Assembly (NCBI GenBank): GCA_017745175.1
Contig: JAGHZY010000003.1
Location: 1-64,000 of the forward strand
Length of the DNA stretch: 64,000 bases
Direction of reading: 5' to 3'
From: Sphingopyxis sp.
Lineage (GTDB): Bacteria > Pseudomonadota > Alphaproteobacteria > Sphingomonadales > Sphingomonadaceae
Position numbers and translations under genes: made by a program. The notes below the pieces were generated by a model that was not told the DNA's origin, did not search any database, and saw only the letters and a program-made list of their open reading frames with translations. Each line of letters starts with the position of its first letter. The stretch's first letter is position 1. Shown here piece after piece: positions 1-9,951 of the stretch.

Positions 1-503
1 GGGATAATCAGGAGCGTATCGACGCCCTTCTGCAGCTCGATGATGCCCGCTTCCGCGGTACGCATCCGGCGCTGACCTTCGAAGTGGAACGGCTTGGTCA
101 CCACGCCGACGGTGAGGATTCCCATCTCGCGCGCCGCCTTGGCGATGACGGGCGCCGCACCGGTGCCGGTGCCGCCGCCCATGCCCGCCGCGACGAAGCA
201 CATATGCGCGCCGTTCAGCGCCTCTTCGACCTGCGCGATGCTTTCCTCGGCGGCTGCACGGCCGACCTCGGGCCGCGAGCCCGCGCCCAGCCCCTGGGTG
301 ATCTGCGTCCCGAGCTGGATGCGCCGTTCGGCCGGCGAGGCATTCAGCGCCTGCGCGTCGGTATTGGCGACGACGAAATCGACGCCCTCGACACGCGCCG
401 CGATCATGTTTGCGATGGCATTGCCACCCGCGCCGCCGACGCCGATCACCGCGATGCGCGGTTTCAGCTCATCGACCTGCGGCGGGCCAATATTGATGCT
501 CAT
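1..503 (-). CDS. ftsZ: Cell division protein FtsZ, N-terminal part (cut by window start)
   Basis: FtsZ is the tubulin-like GTPase that forms the cytoplasmic Z ring. The minus-strand frame from the ATG at 503 is open to base 1 and gives about 167 residues. They include the nucleotide-binding GVGGAGGNA segment near residue 21 and the tubulin signature [10 protein letters not shown] near residue 110. The stop and C-terminal half lie beyond the window. It is the last dcw gene seen, 154 bp after ftsA, and that gap is long enough for a promoter of its own. The identity is secure from the motifs and from its position after ftsQ-ftsA. Confidence 0.97.
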   Translation of the reverse strand, partial: MSINIGPPQVDELKPRIAVIGVGGAGGNAIANMIAARVEGVDFVVANTDAQALNASPAERRIQLGTQITQGLGAGSRPEVGRAAAEESIAQVEEALNGAHMCFVAAGMGGGTGTGAAPVIAKAAREMGILTVGVVTKPFHFEGQRRMRTAEAGIIELQKGVDTLLII

Positions 504-657
504 CAATCAGTCTCCCTGCAGCGGCGAACCGGTGCCGCTTCCCTTACCATGCGACCCAGACGGACGGTGGTCCTGCCGTCCCGGATTCCTGTTACCGCAT
601 TGCACTATTGTGACTTCGGAATCACCCAAAAAATTAACCTTTTCGACCTTTCGGCCC
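504..657 (-). promoter_or_regulatory. ftsA-ftsZ intergenic region, probable ftsZ promoter
   Basis: This 154-bp gap is the longest inside the dcw cluster. It contains an A/T-rich stretch around 625-640, unusual for this GC-rich neighbourhood. ftsZ often has its own promoters in this gap in other bacteria. I could not assign convincing -35/-10 boxes, and only a single TTAACC half-site of the CtrA type is visible. The promoter role is therefore inferred. Confidence 0.4.
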
Positions 658-1914
658 TCAAAAACTGCTTTTCAATGCGGCCATCAGCCGATGAAGGATC
701 GAAGTTCCCGCCGGCTTGTACACATCCTGCGCCATCATCGGCAGGTCGCGGAGGTCGACGGGGTCTGACGCGGCGTAGAGAACCAGACCTGCGAGCGTCG
801 CGAAAGCGGGGCCACCATGCGCATCGGGCAGTCCGTGCAAGCCGCGCGGCCGTCCGACGCGCGCGGCGCGGCCGAGCGCGACCTGCGTATAGTCGGCGAT
901 GCCCTTGAGGTCGGCGCCGCCGCCGACGAGCACCACCTGCCGTCCGATCGGGCCGACGAAATGCAGATCCTTCAGCGTCCGGCCGATCTCGCCCATCATC
1001 GCATCGAGCCGCTGACGGATCACCGCGACGAGCTGCGCGCGCGTGATGCGCGGGGAGTCGCTGCCCGACGGCGCGCCGGGTTCGAGCTCGATGATCTCGT
1101 TATTGTCGCGCGGGGATGCCGAGGCCGAGCCATAGAAGCTCTGGAGCCGCTGCGCCTGACTGCGCCTGATACCGAAGGCCGAGGCGATGTCGTCGGTGAT
1201 GTCGCTGGCGCCGAAGGGCAGCGACGCCATTTCGACGAGCATTCCGCCGGCGTAGAGCGAGACGGTCGTGACCGCCGCGCCGAGCTCGACGAGCGCGACA
1301 CCGAGATCGCGTTCCTCGTCCGACAGGCAGGCGAGCCCCGCCGCGATCGGCGAGGCGACGACGGCGTTGACGTCGAGATGCGCCTGCCGCACCGCGGCCT
1401 CGAGGTTCCGCACCGGCGCGCCGTCGGCCATGATGATATGGATATCGACGCCGAGGCGATCGGCGTGGAGGCCGATCGGGTTCTTGACCCCGGTGAGCCC
1501 GTCGATCGTGTAGAGCGCGGGCTGCGCATGGAGGATCATGCGGCCTTCGGGATCGATCCCCGCGCGGCCCGCGGCGAGGAGGTCGTCGATATCCTCCTGC
1601 TCGATGCGGTGGCCGCCGAGTTCGCTTTCGATCGGCGCGACGTCGCTCAGCAGCCCGCCCGCCGAGAAGCTGACCCAGACGTCGTCGATGTTGAGCCCCG
1701 CGATGCGTTCGGCCTGCTCGATCGCCTCGCGCACGATATGCTCGGTCTGTTCCATATCGGCGACATAGCCACGCTGGACGCCGCGGCTTTCGCGCTGGCC
1801 GGTACCGAGCACATGAAGCTGGCCGTCGGCGGTCTGCCCCGCGATCAGCGCGCAGACCTTCCACGACCCGACATCGAGCGCGGTGATGATCTTTTCGATG
1901 CGCGGCGGCGCCAT
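658..1914 (-). CDS. ftsA: Cell division protein FtsA
   Basis: FtsA is the actin-like ATPase that tethers FtsZ to the inner membrane and recruits later divisome proteins. The 418-residue product starts with MAPPRIEKIITALDVGSWKV, the phosphate-1 strand of the actin fold. It has the SHS2/1C subdomain region in its first half and a VVLVGGGADLKGI adenosine motif near residue 330. The C-terminus ends in an amphipathic-looking HRLMAALKSSF, as expected for the membrane-targeting tail. The ATG at 1914 sits 4 bases after the ftsQ stop. An in-frame extension to 2004 overlaps ftsQ and reads as low-complexity Arg/Ser, so it was not used. Confidence 0.96.
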   Translation of the reverse strand: MAPPRIEKIITALDVGSWKVCALIAGQTADGQLHVLGTGQRESRGVQRGYVADMEQTEHIVREAIEQAERIAGLNIDDVWVSFSAGGLLSDVAPIESELGGHRIEQEDIDDLLAAGRAGIDPEGRMILHAQPALYTIDGLTGVKNPIGLHADRLGVDIHIIMADGAPVRNLEAAVRQAHLDVNAVVASPIAAGLACLSDEERDLGVALVELGAAVTTVSLYAGGMLVEMASLPFGASDITDDIASAFGIRRSQAQRLQSFYGSASASPRDNNEIIELEPGAPSGSDSPRITRAQLVAVIRQRLDAMMGEIGRTLKDLHFVGPIGRQVVLVGGGADLKGIADYTQVALGRAARVGRPRGLHGLPDAHGGPAFATLAGLVLYAASDPVDLRDLPMMAQDVYKPAGTSILHRLMAALKSSF

Positions 1915-1918
1915 CGCC

Positions 1919-2857
1919 CTACCCCTCGTTCGACTGGCTGGCGGCGACCGCGTCGACCGCAGCGCGCGCGTCGTCGAGCTTTGCCGGCGCCACTTGCCCT
2001 TCATGCGGCAGGCGGAGCACGAAGCGCGCGGGATCGCGCATGTCGAAGCGGAGGATGCCGCGACCGAGCAGCCGGTTGGCGCCGTCCATATGCGCGAATT
2101 TGGCGAGCGCGGCCTTCGCCTCGGCCTCGCCCTCGGGCAGCGACAGCGTCTCGCCGCTGCGGAAGCGCAGGTCCCAGCGGCGGTTGCCGACCCACGTCGC
2201 GCCGGCGAGCAATTCCTTGAGGCTGCTCGCTTCAGCCAGCAGGCGGTCGAGATCCTGCGAGCGCTGGTTCGCCTTCGGCCCGATGACGAGCGGCAGGTCG
2301 GGCATCGTCGCGACGGTGACGGGTTCGAGCACGACGCCCTTTTCGTCGATCAGCGACAGGCGATTGTTGTGCTGCCAGATCGCTGCGGGGGTGCGCTCGA
2401 CGATATCGACGACGAGCGTGTCGGGCAGGCGCCGCGACACGCGCGCATCCTTGATCCAGCCATATTTCATCAGGTCGCCGCGCACATCTTCCAGATCGAC
2501 CGCGGCCATCGAGCGGTCCTTCTGCGCGAGAGCGATGTCATAGACCTTCAGCCGGTCGATACGGTCGGCGCCGACCACCTCGACCTTCCTGACCTGGAAA
2601 CCCGCGCGGCCGACCGCCTGCGCATATTCCTCGTGGATCTTTGCGGTGACGCCGGTCGCGTGCGCGGCGAGCGCGGCGACGGCGCAGAGGCTGAGCCCGA
2701 TCGTCCAGTTGGCGATCTTCTGCAGCCGCTGCGGGCTGACGGGGAGCGCATTGATGATCGCGTTGAGGCGCGATTGCTGGATCTTGCGCCGTTTCTTCGG
2801 CGCGCGCGCCGGGCGGCGCGGCGGCGCCTTCCCGCGCCTGATCTGTGTCTTGCTCAT
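1919..2857 (-). CDS. ftsQ: Cell division protein FtsQ
   Basis: FtsQ is a bitopic divisome protein linking early and late division proteins. The 312-residue product has a basic cytoplasmic N-terminus (residues 1-45, rich in Arg/Lys/Pro) and one membrane segment near residues 48-68. A POTRA domain follows at about residues 85-160, including VRKVEVVGADRI and YGWIKDARVSRRLPDTL, and then the FtsQ C-terminal domain. Its ATG overlaps the ddl stop in an ATGA, so the two are probably translationally coupled. Confidence 0.95.
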   Translation of the reverse strand: MSKTQIRRGKAPPRRPARAPKKRRKIQQSRLNAIINALPVSPQRLQKIANWTIGLSLCAVAALAAHATGVTAKIHEEYAQAVGRAGFQVRKVEVVGADRIDRLKVYDIALAQKDRSMAAVDLEDVRGDLMKYGWIKDARVSRRLPDTLVVDIVERTPAAIWQHNNRLSLIDEKGVVLEPVTVATMPDLPLVIGPKANQRSQDLDRLLAEASSLKELLAGATWVGNRRWDLRFRSGETLSLPEGEAEAKAALAKFAHMDGANRLLGRGILRFDMRDPARFVLRLPHEGQVAPAKLDDARAAVDAVAASQSNEG

Positions 2858-3780
2858 GATAACGCTTCCCCCACGATGCGTTCGACGAGTTCGGCATAAT
2901 CCATGCCGATGGCGCGTCCCTGTTCGGGGACGAGGCTGAGCGGCGTCATGCCGGGCTGGGTGTTGACCTCGAGCAGGAAGATGCCCGCGAGGCCATGCTC
3001 GTCGTCCCAGCGGAAATCGGAGCGCGAGGCGCCCCTGCAGCCGAGCAGGCGGTGCGCCTGCACTGCCAGATCCTTCATCCGCTGCGCGACGTCGGCGGGG
3101 ACGTCGGCGGGGCAGACATGCTCGGTCAGCCCTTCGGTATATTTGGCGTCATAGTCGTAGAAACCCGACTTGACGCGAAGTTCGGTGACGGCGAGCGCCT
3201 CATCCCCCAGCACCGCGACGGTGAGTTCACGGCCCTTGATGAAGGGTTCGGCGAGCAGGCGGTCGAATTCCTGCCACGGGCCAACCGCGTCGCGCGCGAT
3301 CGGGTTGCCGTAATTGCTGTCGTCCTTGACGATCGCGACGCCGACCGACGAGCCTTCGTTGACGGGTTTGAGCACATAGGGACGCGGCAAGGGGTCGACT
3401 GAAAACAGGCTTTCGCTGTCGACCATCGTCCCCGTCGGCATGGGAATACCATGCGGCACGAGCGCCTGTTTCGTCAATTCCTTGTCGATCGCGATCACCG
3501 AGGTGACGAGGCCGCTGTGGGTATATTTGAGGCCCATCAGGTCGAGCATGCCCTGCACGGTGCCATCCTCGCCCGGGACGCCGTGGAGCGCGTTGAACAC
3601 GACGTCGGGCTTTGCTTCGGCGAGCCGCTGCGCGACGTTACGGTCCATATCGATGCGCGTGACCTTGTGGCCGCGGCTTTCGAGCGCGTCGGCGACGCCA
3701 TTGCCGCTCATCAGCGACACTTCGCGTTCGGCGGACCAGCCGCCCATCAGGACGGCGACATGCCACGGACCCCGGCTCAC
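2854..3780 (-). CDS. ddl: D-alanine--D-alanine ligase
   Basis: This ATP-grasp ligase makes the D-Ala-D-Ala dipeptide used by MurF. Visible family motifs are HGVPGEDGTVQG, the ATP-binding YVLKPVNEGSSVGV, and the Mg/product loop EVNTQPGMT. I chose the GTG at 3780 because it overlaps the murB stop in a GTGA and has GGGAG about seven bases upstream. That gives 308 residues, the usual family length. The ATG at 3810 would add ten residues inside murB and is less likely. Confidence 0.94.
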   Translation of the reverse strand: MSRGPWHVAVLMGGWSAEREVSLMSGNGVADALESRGHKVTRIDMDRNVAQRLAEAKPDVVFNALHGVPGEDGTVQGMLDLMGLKYTHSGLVTSVIAIDKELTKQALVPHGIPMPTGTMVDSESLFSVDPLPRPYVLKPVNEGSSVGVAIVKDDSNYGNPIARDAVGPWQEFDRLLAEPFIKGRELTVAVLGDEALAVTELRVKSGFYDYDAKYTEGLTEHVCPADVPADVAQRMKDLAVQAHRLLGCRGASRSDFRWDDEHGLAGIFLLEVNTQPGMTPLSLVPEQGRAIGMDYAELVERIVGEALS

Positions 3781-4673
3781 TTCGCCACTCCCACGCGTTG
3801 TATCTCCCATTGCAGCTCGACGCCGCTCTTCGCTTTCACCCGGCGGCGGACTTCCTCGCCGAGCGCCTCGATATCGGCGCTCGTCGCCCCGCCGGTGTTG
3901 ATGAGGAAATTGGTGTGCTTTTCGCTGACCTGCGCGCCGCCGACCGCGAAGCCGCGGCAGCCGGCCTCGTCGACGAGCTGCCACGCCTTGTGCCCGTCGG
4001 GGTTCTTGAAGGTCGAGCCGCCGGTCTTCGAGCGCAGCGGCTGCGACGCCTCGCGGCTGGTCGAGATGCGGTCCATTTCGGCCTGAATGGCGATGGGCTC
4101 GCCGGTGCGGCCGCGGAAGGTCGCGCCGATCACGACCGCGCCCTCGGGCAATTCGCTGTGACGATAGGTGTAACCCAGATCGGCGAGCGGCAGCGTCCGG
4201 CGTTCGCCCGAGCGCAACACGACGTCGCAATCGATGAGGATATCCTTGACCTCGCCGCCATAGGCGCCGCCGTTCATGCGGACGAAGCCCCCGACCGTTC
4301 CCGGGATCGAGCGCAGGAATTCCATGCCCGCGATGCCCGCGTCGCGCGCGGTCGAGGAAACGAGAATACCCGAAGCGCCGCCACCGCAGCGAAGCGTCGT
4401 CGCGTCGACGGCCTCGACCTTCGCGAAGGGCTTGCCGAGCCGGACGACGACGCCGGGGAAACCGCCGTCGCGGACGATCAGGTTCGAGCCGAGGCCGAGC
4501 GCCATCACCGGGACGGCGGGATCGAGATCGCGCAGGAAGTCGGCGAGGTCGTCGGCGTCTTTGGGTTCGAACAGCCAGTCGGCGGGGCCGCCCGACTTGA
4601 ACCACACGAGCGGCGCCAGTGGGGCTTTCGCCGTCAGCTTGCCGCGCACAGAAGGAAGGGTCGTGGTGGTCAC
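3777..4673 (-). CDS. murB: UDP-N-acetylenolpyruvoylglucosamine reductase MurB
   Basis: MurB is the FAD enzyme that reduces the enolpyruvyl group to give UDP-MurNAc. FAD-domain motifs are GGPADWLFEP, GLGSNLIVRDGG and SIPGTVGGFVRMNGG. The GGSTFKNP motif carries the catalytic serine. The start is taken as the GTG at 4673, which has AAGGGAGAG about six bases upstream and gives 298 residues. The frame stays open upstream to 4796, but that extension is the translation of an interspersed inverted repeat (VRVERSRD and similar) and is not expected in MurB. Confidence 0.93.
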   Translation of the reverse strand: MTTTTLPSVRGKLTAKAPLAPLVWFKSGGPADWLFEPKDADDLADFLRDLDPAVPVMALGLGSNLIVRDGGFPGVVVRLGKPFAKVEAVDATTLRCGGGASGILVSSTARDAGIAGMEFLRSIPGTVGGFVRMNGGAYGGEVKDILIDCDVVLRSGERRTLPLADLGYTYRHSELPEGAVVIGATFRGRTGEPIAIQAEMDRISTSREASQPLRSKTGGSTFKNPDGHKAWQLVDEAGCRGFAVGGAQVSEKHTNFLINTGGATSADIEALGEEVRRRVKAKSGVELQWEIQRVGVAK

Positions 4674-4689
4674 ACCACTCTCCCTTCTC

Positions 4690-4770
4690 CGTTCGCATCG
4701 AGCGAAGTCGAGATGCCCATCGGGCTCGACGCACGGCCGAGGGGTGTCTCGACTTCGCTCGACACGAACG
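4690..4770. repeat. REP-like inverted repeat, family A, copy 1
   Basis: Two 27-base arms, 4690-4716 and 4744-4770, are inverted copies differing at only four or five bases around the shared core CGAGCGAAGTCGAGA. They are separated by 27 bases. The element lies in the murC-murB gap, the only long gap in the upper dcw cluster. A second copy is at 25968-26047. The paired-arm layout resembles REP/BIME elements. An mRNA across it would fold into a long hairpin, which could affect the murC-to-murB transition. Confidence 0.85.
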
Positions 4771-4800
4771 GGTTGAGAGAATGGCGTCGAACGCAAGACA

Positions 4801-6231
4801 TCACCCCGCCTCCACCGCCGCGGCGAGGCCCGCCGCCATCTTGGTGATGTCCCCCGCGCCGAGGCAGATGATCATGTCGCCCGCGCCGAGATCCCCCGCC
4901 CGGATGCTGGCGGCAATGCTCGCGGCGAGCGCGCCGGCGTCGGCGACGACATGCGCGTGGCGGTGGCCGCGGTCGCGCAGCCCCTCGGTCAGCGCGTCCG
5001 ACGAGACGCCGTCGATCGGGCTTTCGCCCGCGGCATAGACGGGCAGCGCGAGCACCATGTCGGCGTCGTTAAACGCCTGCTGGAAATCGTCCATATGGTC
5101 GCGGAGCCGCGTAAATCGGTGCGGCTGGACGACGCCGACGACGCGCCCTGCCCCCGCGCCCTCGCGCGCGGCCGAAAGGACGGCGCGGATTTCGACGGGG
5201 TGATGGGCGTAATCGTCGATGACGGTCACGACGCCCTCACCTGCGGCGATCTCGCCAACCTTGGTGAAGCGGCGCTTGACCCCGGCAAAGCCGTTGAAGC
5301 CCGACGCGATCTTGTCGTCGCTGACCCCCATGTGCAGCGCGACCGCCACGGCGGCGAGCGCATTCTGGACATTGTGGCGGCCCGACATCGGCAGATGGAT
5401 GCCCTCGATCGTCCGGCTGTTGCCGTCGCGATCGCGCACGACGACGTCGAAGCGGTTGCCGTCGGGGCCCGGGGTCACATTGGTGCCGCGCACGTCGGCC
5501 TGCGCCGAGAAGCCATAGGTCACGATGCGGCGATCGCGGATACGCGGGATGATCGCCTGCACCTCGGGATGGTCGAGGCAGAGCATCGCCGCGCCGTAGA
5601 AGGGCACATTCTCGATGAACTCGACGAAGGCGTCCTTGATCGCGTCGAAGCTGCCATAATGGTCGAGATGTTCGGGATCGATGTTGGTGACGACCGCGAT
5701 CGTCCCGTCGAGACGCAGGAAGCTGCCGTCGCTCTCGTCGGCCTCGACCACCATCCAGTCGCTGGCGCCGAGGCGCGCGTTCGAGCCGTAATTGTTGATG
5801 ATGCCGCCGTTGATCACCGTCGGGTCGATCCCGCCCGCGTCGAGCAGCGCCGCGACGAGGCTGGTCGTCGTCGTCTTGCCGTGCGTGCCGGCGATCGCGA
5901 CGGTCGATTTGAGCCGCATCAGTTCGGCGAGCATTTCGGCGCGGCGGACGAGCGGGATCCGGTGCGCGAGCGCGGCCTCGACCTCGGGGTTGCCGCGTTT
6001 GACCGCGGTCGAGGTGACGACGACCGCGACGCCGTCGACGTTCGACGCCTCATGGCCGATCGCGACCTTGATCCCGCGCTTGCGGAGGCCCTCGACGACA
6101 TAGGAATCGGCGATGTCGCTGCCCTGCACCTGATAGCCGAGATTGTGCATCACCTCGGCGATGCCCGACATGCCGATGCCGCCGATGCCGATGAAGTGGA
6201 TGGTGCCGATATCGGTCGCAACGCCGCGCAT
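4801..6231 (-). CDS. murC: UDP-N-acetylmuramate--L-alanine ligase MurC
   Basis: MurC adds L-Ala to UDP-MurNAc in the cytoplasm. The 476-residue product has the N-terminal Rossmann motif GIGGIGMSG, the ATP-binding loop [11 protein letters not shown], the central-domain segment [10 protein letters not shown] and the C-terminal [10 protein letters not shown]. The ATG at 6231 overlaps the murG stop by one base (TGATG). A GTG one codon upstream at 6234 would give a GTGA overlap and is equally plausible. Downstream, a 127-bp gap with a REP-like element separates it from murB. Confidence 0.96.
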   Translation of the reverse strand: MRGVATDIGTIHFIGIGGIGMSGIAEVMHNLGYQVQGSDIADSYVVEGLRKRGIKVAIGHEASNVDGVAVVVTSTAVKRGNPEVEAALAHRIPLVRRAEMLAELMRLKSTVAIAGTHGKTTTTSLVAALLDAGGIDPTVINGGIINNYGSNARLGASDWMVVEADESDGSFLRLDGTIAVVTNIDPEHLDHYGSFDAIKDAFVEFIENVPFYGAAMLCLDHPEVQAIIPRIRDRRIVTYGFSAQADVRGTNVTPGPDGNRFDVVVRDRDGNSRTIEGIHLPMSGRHNVQNALAAVAVALHMGVSDDKIASGFNGFAGVKRRFTKVGEIAAGEGVVTVIDDYAHHPVEIRAVLSAAREGAGAGRVVGVVQPHRFTRLRDHMDDFQQAFNDADMVLALPVYAAGESPIDGVSSDALTEGLRDRGHRHAHVVADAGALAASIAASIRAGDLGAGDMIICLGAGDITKMAAGLAAAVEAG

Positions 6232-7415
6232 CACCGGTCTCCCGTACGCGTGGCGGCGACGCCACTGGCGACCGACGCCGAACGCGACGTCGCGCCGACC
6301 CTGATCACATCCATCATCGGCGGCGCAGCGAAGGATTCAACGAGGTCGGCAAGGTCGCGCGTCGCATTCGGCAGGCCGCAGCTTGCCGCGCGCTCGGCGG
6401 CTTCCTCGAGCGTGCCCGGTTCGAGCGCCATGCGCTGGATATGCTTGGCGACTTCGGCGGCGGTGAAATCGGGCTGCTGGAACGCAATCGCGCCGCCCGC
6501 CTGGACGAGGTCGACGACATTATACGTCTGGTGGTCGTCCATCGCGTGCGGATAGGGAACGAAGATCGCGGGGCGCCCGGCGCAGGCGAGTTCGGCGACG
6601 GTCGAGGCGCCCGCGCGCGCGATCACCATATGCGCCCAGCGCAGCCGCTCGGGGAAATCCCTGATGTAGGGCGCGCATTCGGCGGCGACGCCGAGTTCGG
6701 CATATTTGCCGCGCACCGTCTCGATATCGTCCTCGCGGCACTGCTGCACGACCTGCAACCGGTCGAGCAGCGCGCGCGGCAACATCGCGATGGCGGCGGG
6801 GACGACTTCGCTGAGCACCGTCGCACCCAGACTTCCGCCGACCACGAGCAAGCGGAAAATGCCGTCCTCGGGCAGCGGCGGGAAGCCATCGTCGCGGATC
6901 GCGACAATCTCGTCGCGCACCGGATTACCGGTGATGTGGAGCTTTGCCTCATGCCCCGCGGGGAAGCGCTGGATATTGTGATAGGCGACCGCAACCGCGT
7001 CGACGCGCGGCGCCATCATCCGGTTGACGCGGCCGAGCACGGCATTCTGTTCGTGGAGCACGCGCGGGCGTTTCGTCGCGCCCGCGGCGAGCAGGCTGGG
7101 AAGCGAGGGATAGCCGCCGAAGCCGACCACGACGGCGGGGTCGAAGTCGCGGATCAGGTCGATGGCCATGCGGCGCCCCTTGCGGATCGCGAGCGCGGCC
7201 CTGAGCCAGCCGACCGGGCCGCCCGATACGCGGCCTGCCGGCAGGACGTGCGTTTCCATATCGGCCGGGGCGCCCGGGATCTTCAGGCCGCGGTCGTCGC
7301 TGACCAGCGCGACGCGGTGCCCGCGCGCGATCAGTTCGGCCGCGAGGGCGTAGGCGGGCAGCATATGGCCTCCCGTCCCGCCGGCGGCGAGAAGGAAGTG
7401 GCGGGTAGCGGTCAT
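6231..7415 (-). CDS. murG: UDP-GlcNAc:lipid I GlcNAc transferase MurG
   Basis: MurG is a peripheral membrane GT-B glycosyltransferase that converts lipid I to lipid II. The 394-residue product has the glycine-rich [10 protein letters not shown] near the N-terminus, [17 protein letters not shown], and the UDP-GlcNAc site [10 protein letters not shown] followed by PHAMDDHQ. The ATG at 7415 overlaps the ftsW stop (ATGA). A tail of roughly 30 residues ([16 protein letters not shown] and onward) extends past the usual C-terminus. Confidence 0.96.
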   Translation of the reverse strand: MTATRHFLLAAGGTGGHMLPAYALAAELIARGHRVALVSDDRGLKIPGAPADMETHVLPAGRVSGGPVGWLRAALAIRKGRRMAIDLIRDFDPAVVVGFGGYPSLPSLLAAGATKRPRVLHEQNAVLGRVNRMMAPRVDAVAVAYHNIQRFPAGHEAKLHITGNPVRDEIVAIRDDGFPPLPEDGIFRLLVVGGSLGATVLSEVVPAAIAMLPRALLDRLQVVQQCREDDIETVRGKYAELGVAAECAPYIRDFPERLRWAHMVIARAGASTVAELACAGRPAIFVPYPHAMDDHQTYNVVDLVQAGGAIAFQQPDFTAAEVAKHIQRMALEPGTLEEAAERAASCGLPNATRDLADLVESFAAPPMMDVIRVGATSRSASVASGVAATRTGDR

Positions 7416-8650
7416 TTCCTGTTCCAGTTTCGGGTCATCGATACTCTTGCCGCATAGGGGTTTCGCCGGGTCAGCGACAAGAGCAAACCCATGCCGATCG
7501 ACAGGGCAATGAAAGAAGAGCCGCCATAGCTGATGAAGGGCAGCGTCATCCCCTTCGACGGGAAGATCTGGGTATTCACCGCCATGTTGATCACCGCCTG
7601 TCCGCCGAACTGAGCGATCAGCCCCGCGACGGCGAGGATCAGGAAGCTGTCTTCCTCGTCGAGCAGGCGGACGAGCACGCGCACGATGATCGCAAGATAG
7701 AGGATCGCGATCGCGATGCACGCGATCATCCCGAACTCTTCGCCGATGACCGAGAAGATATAGTCGGTGTGCGCTTCGGGCAGCTGGAATTTCGCGAGCC
7801 CGGCGCCGGGGCCGGTGCCGATGAGACCGCCGGCGGTGAGCGTCGCATGCGCCTTGTCGACCTGGAAGCTGTCGCCTTCGGAGAACAGCCAGATGTTGAT
7901 GCGCTGCTGCGCGACCGGATAGAAGAAATAGGCGAGCACGATGCCGACGACGCCCGCACCCGCGAGTGCGCCCATGATCCGCATCGACAGGCCCGCGACG
8001 AGCACGAGCACGAACCAGGTCGCGGCGAAGATGATCGTTTGCCCGAGGTCGGGCTGGCCCATCAGCAGCAGCGCGATAACGCCGGTGAGCGCGGCGGCGA
8101 GCGGCACGACGGGCAGGCTCTGGTCGTGGAGACGCAGCGACAGGATCCACGCGAGCGACACCGCAAAGAAAGGTTTGAGGAACTCCGACGGCTGGAGCCG
8201 GAACACGCCGCTGCCCAGCCAGCGCTGCGCGCCGTTCACCGACGTGCCGATCAGCGGAACCATGAAGAGCAGGAAGAGGAAGGCGATCGTGCCATAGATG
8301 GCGAAGCGCCGCGCTTGCGGCTTGGGCAGCATCGACACCGTCAGCATCACGGGCACACCGACGATCACCCACATCAGCTGACGATAGAAATAATAGAGCG
8401 GGTCGAGCGCAGCGGTCGAGGTCGAGAGCTTTTGCGCTGCGACGGGCGAGGCGGCGGCGACCGCGACAAGCCCGACCGCGACGAGGATCGATACGAGCAG
8501 CAGGAGCACGCGGTCGATTTCCCAGAACCACAGGCCGAGCGGCGTACGGTCGGCGCGGCTGAGGCGCGGGCCGCGGCGTTTGGTCGTGCGCGTGGTCGCG
8601 ATGACCGGGCGTTCGGTGGCGCCCTCCATATTGTCCATCCCCCCGCTCAT
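7412..8650 (-). CDS. ftsW: SEDS peptidoglycan glycosyltransferase FtsW
   Basis: FtsW is the polytopic SEDS polymerase that works with FtsI in septal peptidoglycan synthesis. The 412-residue product has a basic cytoplasmic N-terminus (residues 1-45) followed by about ten hydrophobic segments. The family signature KGMTLPFISYGGSS is near residue 365. Other SEDS landmarks are QRWLGSGVFRLQPSEFLKPF and IGEEFG. It starts in an ATGA overlap with murD and is coupled to murG the same way. Confidence 0.96.
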   Translation of the reverse strand: MSGGMDNMEGATERPVIATTRTTKRRGPRLSRADRTPLGLWFWEIDRVLLLLVSILVAVGLVAVAAASPVAAQKLSTSTAALDPLYYFYRQLMWVIVGVPVMLTVSMLPKPQARRFAIYGTIAFLFLLFMVPLIGTSVNGAQRWLGSGVFRLQPSEFLKPFFAVSLAWILSLRLHDQSLPVVPLAAALTGVIALLLMGQPDLGQTIIFAATWFVLVLVAGLSMRIMGALAGAGVVGIVLAYFFYPVAQQRINIWLFSEGDSFQVDKAHATLTAGGLIGTGPGAGLAKFQLPEAHTDYIFSVIGEEFGMIACIAIAILYLAIIVRVLVRLLDEEDSFLILAVAGLIAQFGGQAVINMAVNTQIFPSKGMTLPFISYGGSSFIALSIGMGLLLSLTRRNPYAARVSMTRNWNRK

Positions 8651-9951
8651 GCCCCGAGCGCCTGCACGAGCGCGCGGAACGCGTCGCCGCGCTGCTCATA
8701 ATCGCTGAACTGGTCGAATGAGGCGCAGGCGGGCGACAGCAGGACGATATCGCCCGGCCTTGCCGCCGCCGCGGCTTGCCTCACCGCGGTTGCCAGATCG
8801 CCTGACCGTTCGACGGGGATCGCGTCACCGATCTCGGCCGCGAAAGGCGCCATCGCCTCGCCGATCAGATAGGCGCGCTTCACATGGCCGAACCACGGGC
8901 GGCAGGCCGCGAGGCCATCGCCCTTGGCCTTGCCGCCGGCGATCCAGTGCAGACGCTGGTCCGGCGCCGGCGGAAACGCCGCCAGCGCCGGTGCAGCGGA
9001 AGCCGCGTTGGTGGCCTTGCTGTCGTTGAACCAGCGGACACCATCGGCTTCGCCGACCAATTCCATGCGGTGCGGCAGCGACTTGTAGGTCGCGAGGCCG
9101 CGCTCGATCTGCTCGTCGTTCAGCCCCAGCACGCGGCACACGGCGATCGCGCAGACGGCGTTCTGCGCGTTGTGCGGGCCCTGCAGCGCAGGCCAGCGCG
9201 CCTGGTCGGCGGGATCGATATCCTTGCCCGACACGCGGTGGAGGCGGTGGTTGACGCGGCTTGCGATCATTTTCGACGGATCGTCGTCGACCGCGACGAT
9301 CGCGACCTGATCGCGGTGCTGCAGCGAGAAGAGCCGGGCCTTCGACGCCGTGTAGCCGGCAAAGCCGTCGTAGCGGTCGAGATGATCGGGGCTGAGGTTG
9401 GTGAGTACCGCGATATCGCAGGCGAGACTATGCGAAAGGTCGATCTGGTAGCTCGACAATTCGAGGACATAGACGCCGCCGCCCGGGAGCGGGTCGCGGC
9501 TCAGGATCGGCAGGCCGATATTGCCGCCCATCAACGCCGGCACGCCCGCGGCTTCGAGCATGTGGGTGACGAGCGCGGTGACGGTCGACTTGCCGTTGGT
9601 GCCGGTGATGCCGACGACCTTGTGCGGCGGCAGGTCGCCCCCCGCTTCGGCGAACAGTTCGATATCGCCGATCACGGGCACATGCGCCTCGCGCGCGTGC
9701 ACGGCGATCGGGTGGCGATTGAGGGGCACGCCGGGCGATACGACGACGCCCGCGAAGCCGACGAGGTCGATGTCGAGCGGATTGCCGATGTCGGCGCCGA
9801 GCGCCATCGCGTCGTCGCGCGCCTCCTCACGGTCGTCCCACGCAGTGACGCCCGCACCGCTGGCGATCAGCGCCTCGACGGTCGCGAGGCCCGAGCGCGC
9901 CAGTCCCAGTACCGCATAGCGGCGGCCGGCAAAGACGCGCGAGGTGATCAC
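8647..9951 (-). CDS. murD: UDP-N-acetylmuramoyl-L-alanine--D-glutamate ligase MurD
   Basis: MurD adds D-Glu to UDP-MurNAc-L-Ala. The 434-residue product shows VLGLARSG in the N-terminal UDP-binding domain, the P-loop [24 protein letters not shown] and the C-terminal FNDSKATN. The start is the GTG at 9951, which overlaps the mraY stop in GTGA. Confidence 0.96.
   Translation of the reverse strand: MITSRVFAGRRYAVLGLARSGLATVEALIASGAGVTAWDDREEARDDAMALGADIGNPLDIDLVGFAGVVVSPGVPLNRHPIAVHAREAHVPVIGDIELFAEAGGDLPPHKVVGITGTNGKSTVTALVTHMLEAAGVPALMGGNIGLPILSRDPLPGGGVYVLELSSYQIDLSHSLACDIAVLTNLSPDHLDRYDGFAGYTASKARLFSLQHRDQVAIVAVDDDPSKMIASRVNHRLHRVSGKDIDPADQARWPALQGPHNAQNAVCAIAVCRVLGLNDEQIERGLATYKSLPHRMELVGEADGVRWFNDSKATNAASAAPALAAFPPAPDQRLHWIAGGKAKGDGLAACRPWFGHVKRAYLIGEAMAPFAAEIGDAIPVERSGDLATAVRQAAAAARPGDIVLLSPACASFDQFSDYEQRGDAFRALVQALGA

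Noticed and set aside
4674..4796. N-terminal extension of MurB by 41 residues
   Set aside because: The extension is the translated interspersed repeat and lacks a Shine-Dalgarno, whereas the GTG at 4673 has a good one and gives a normal MurB length.
4951..6555. Very long plus-strand open frame opposite murC/murG, and many similar ones opposite other genes
   Set aside because: High GC with strong third-position bias keeps antisense frames open. The translations are Arg/Asp/His-rich without motifs, while the opposite strand encodes unmistakable genes.
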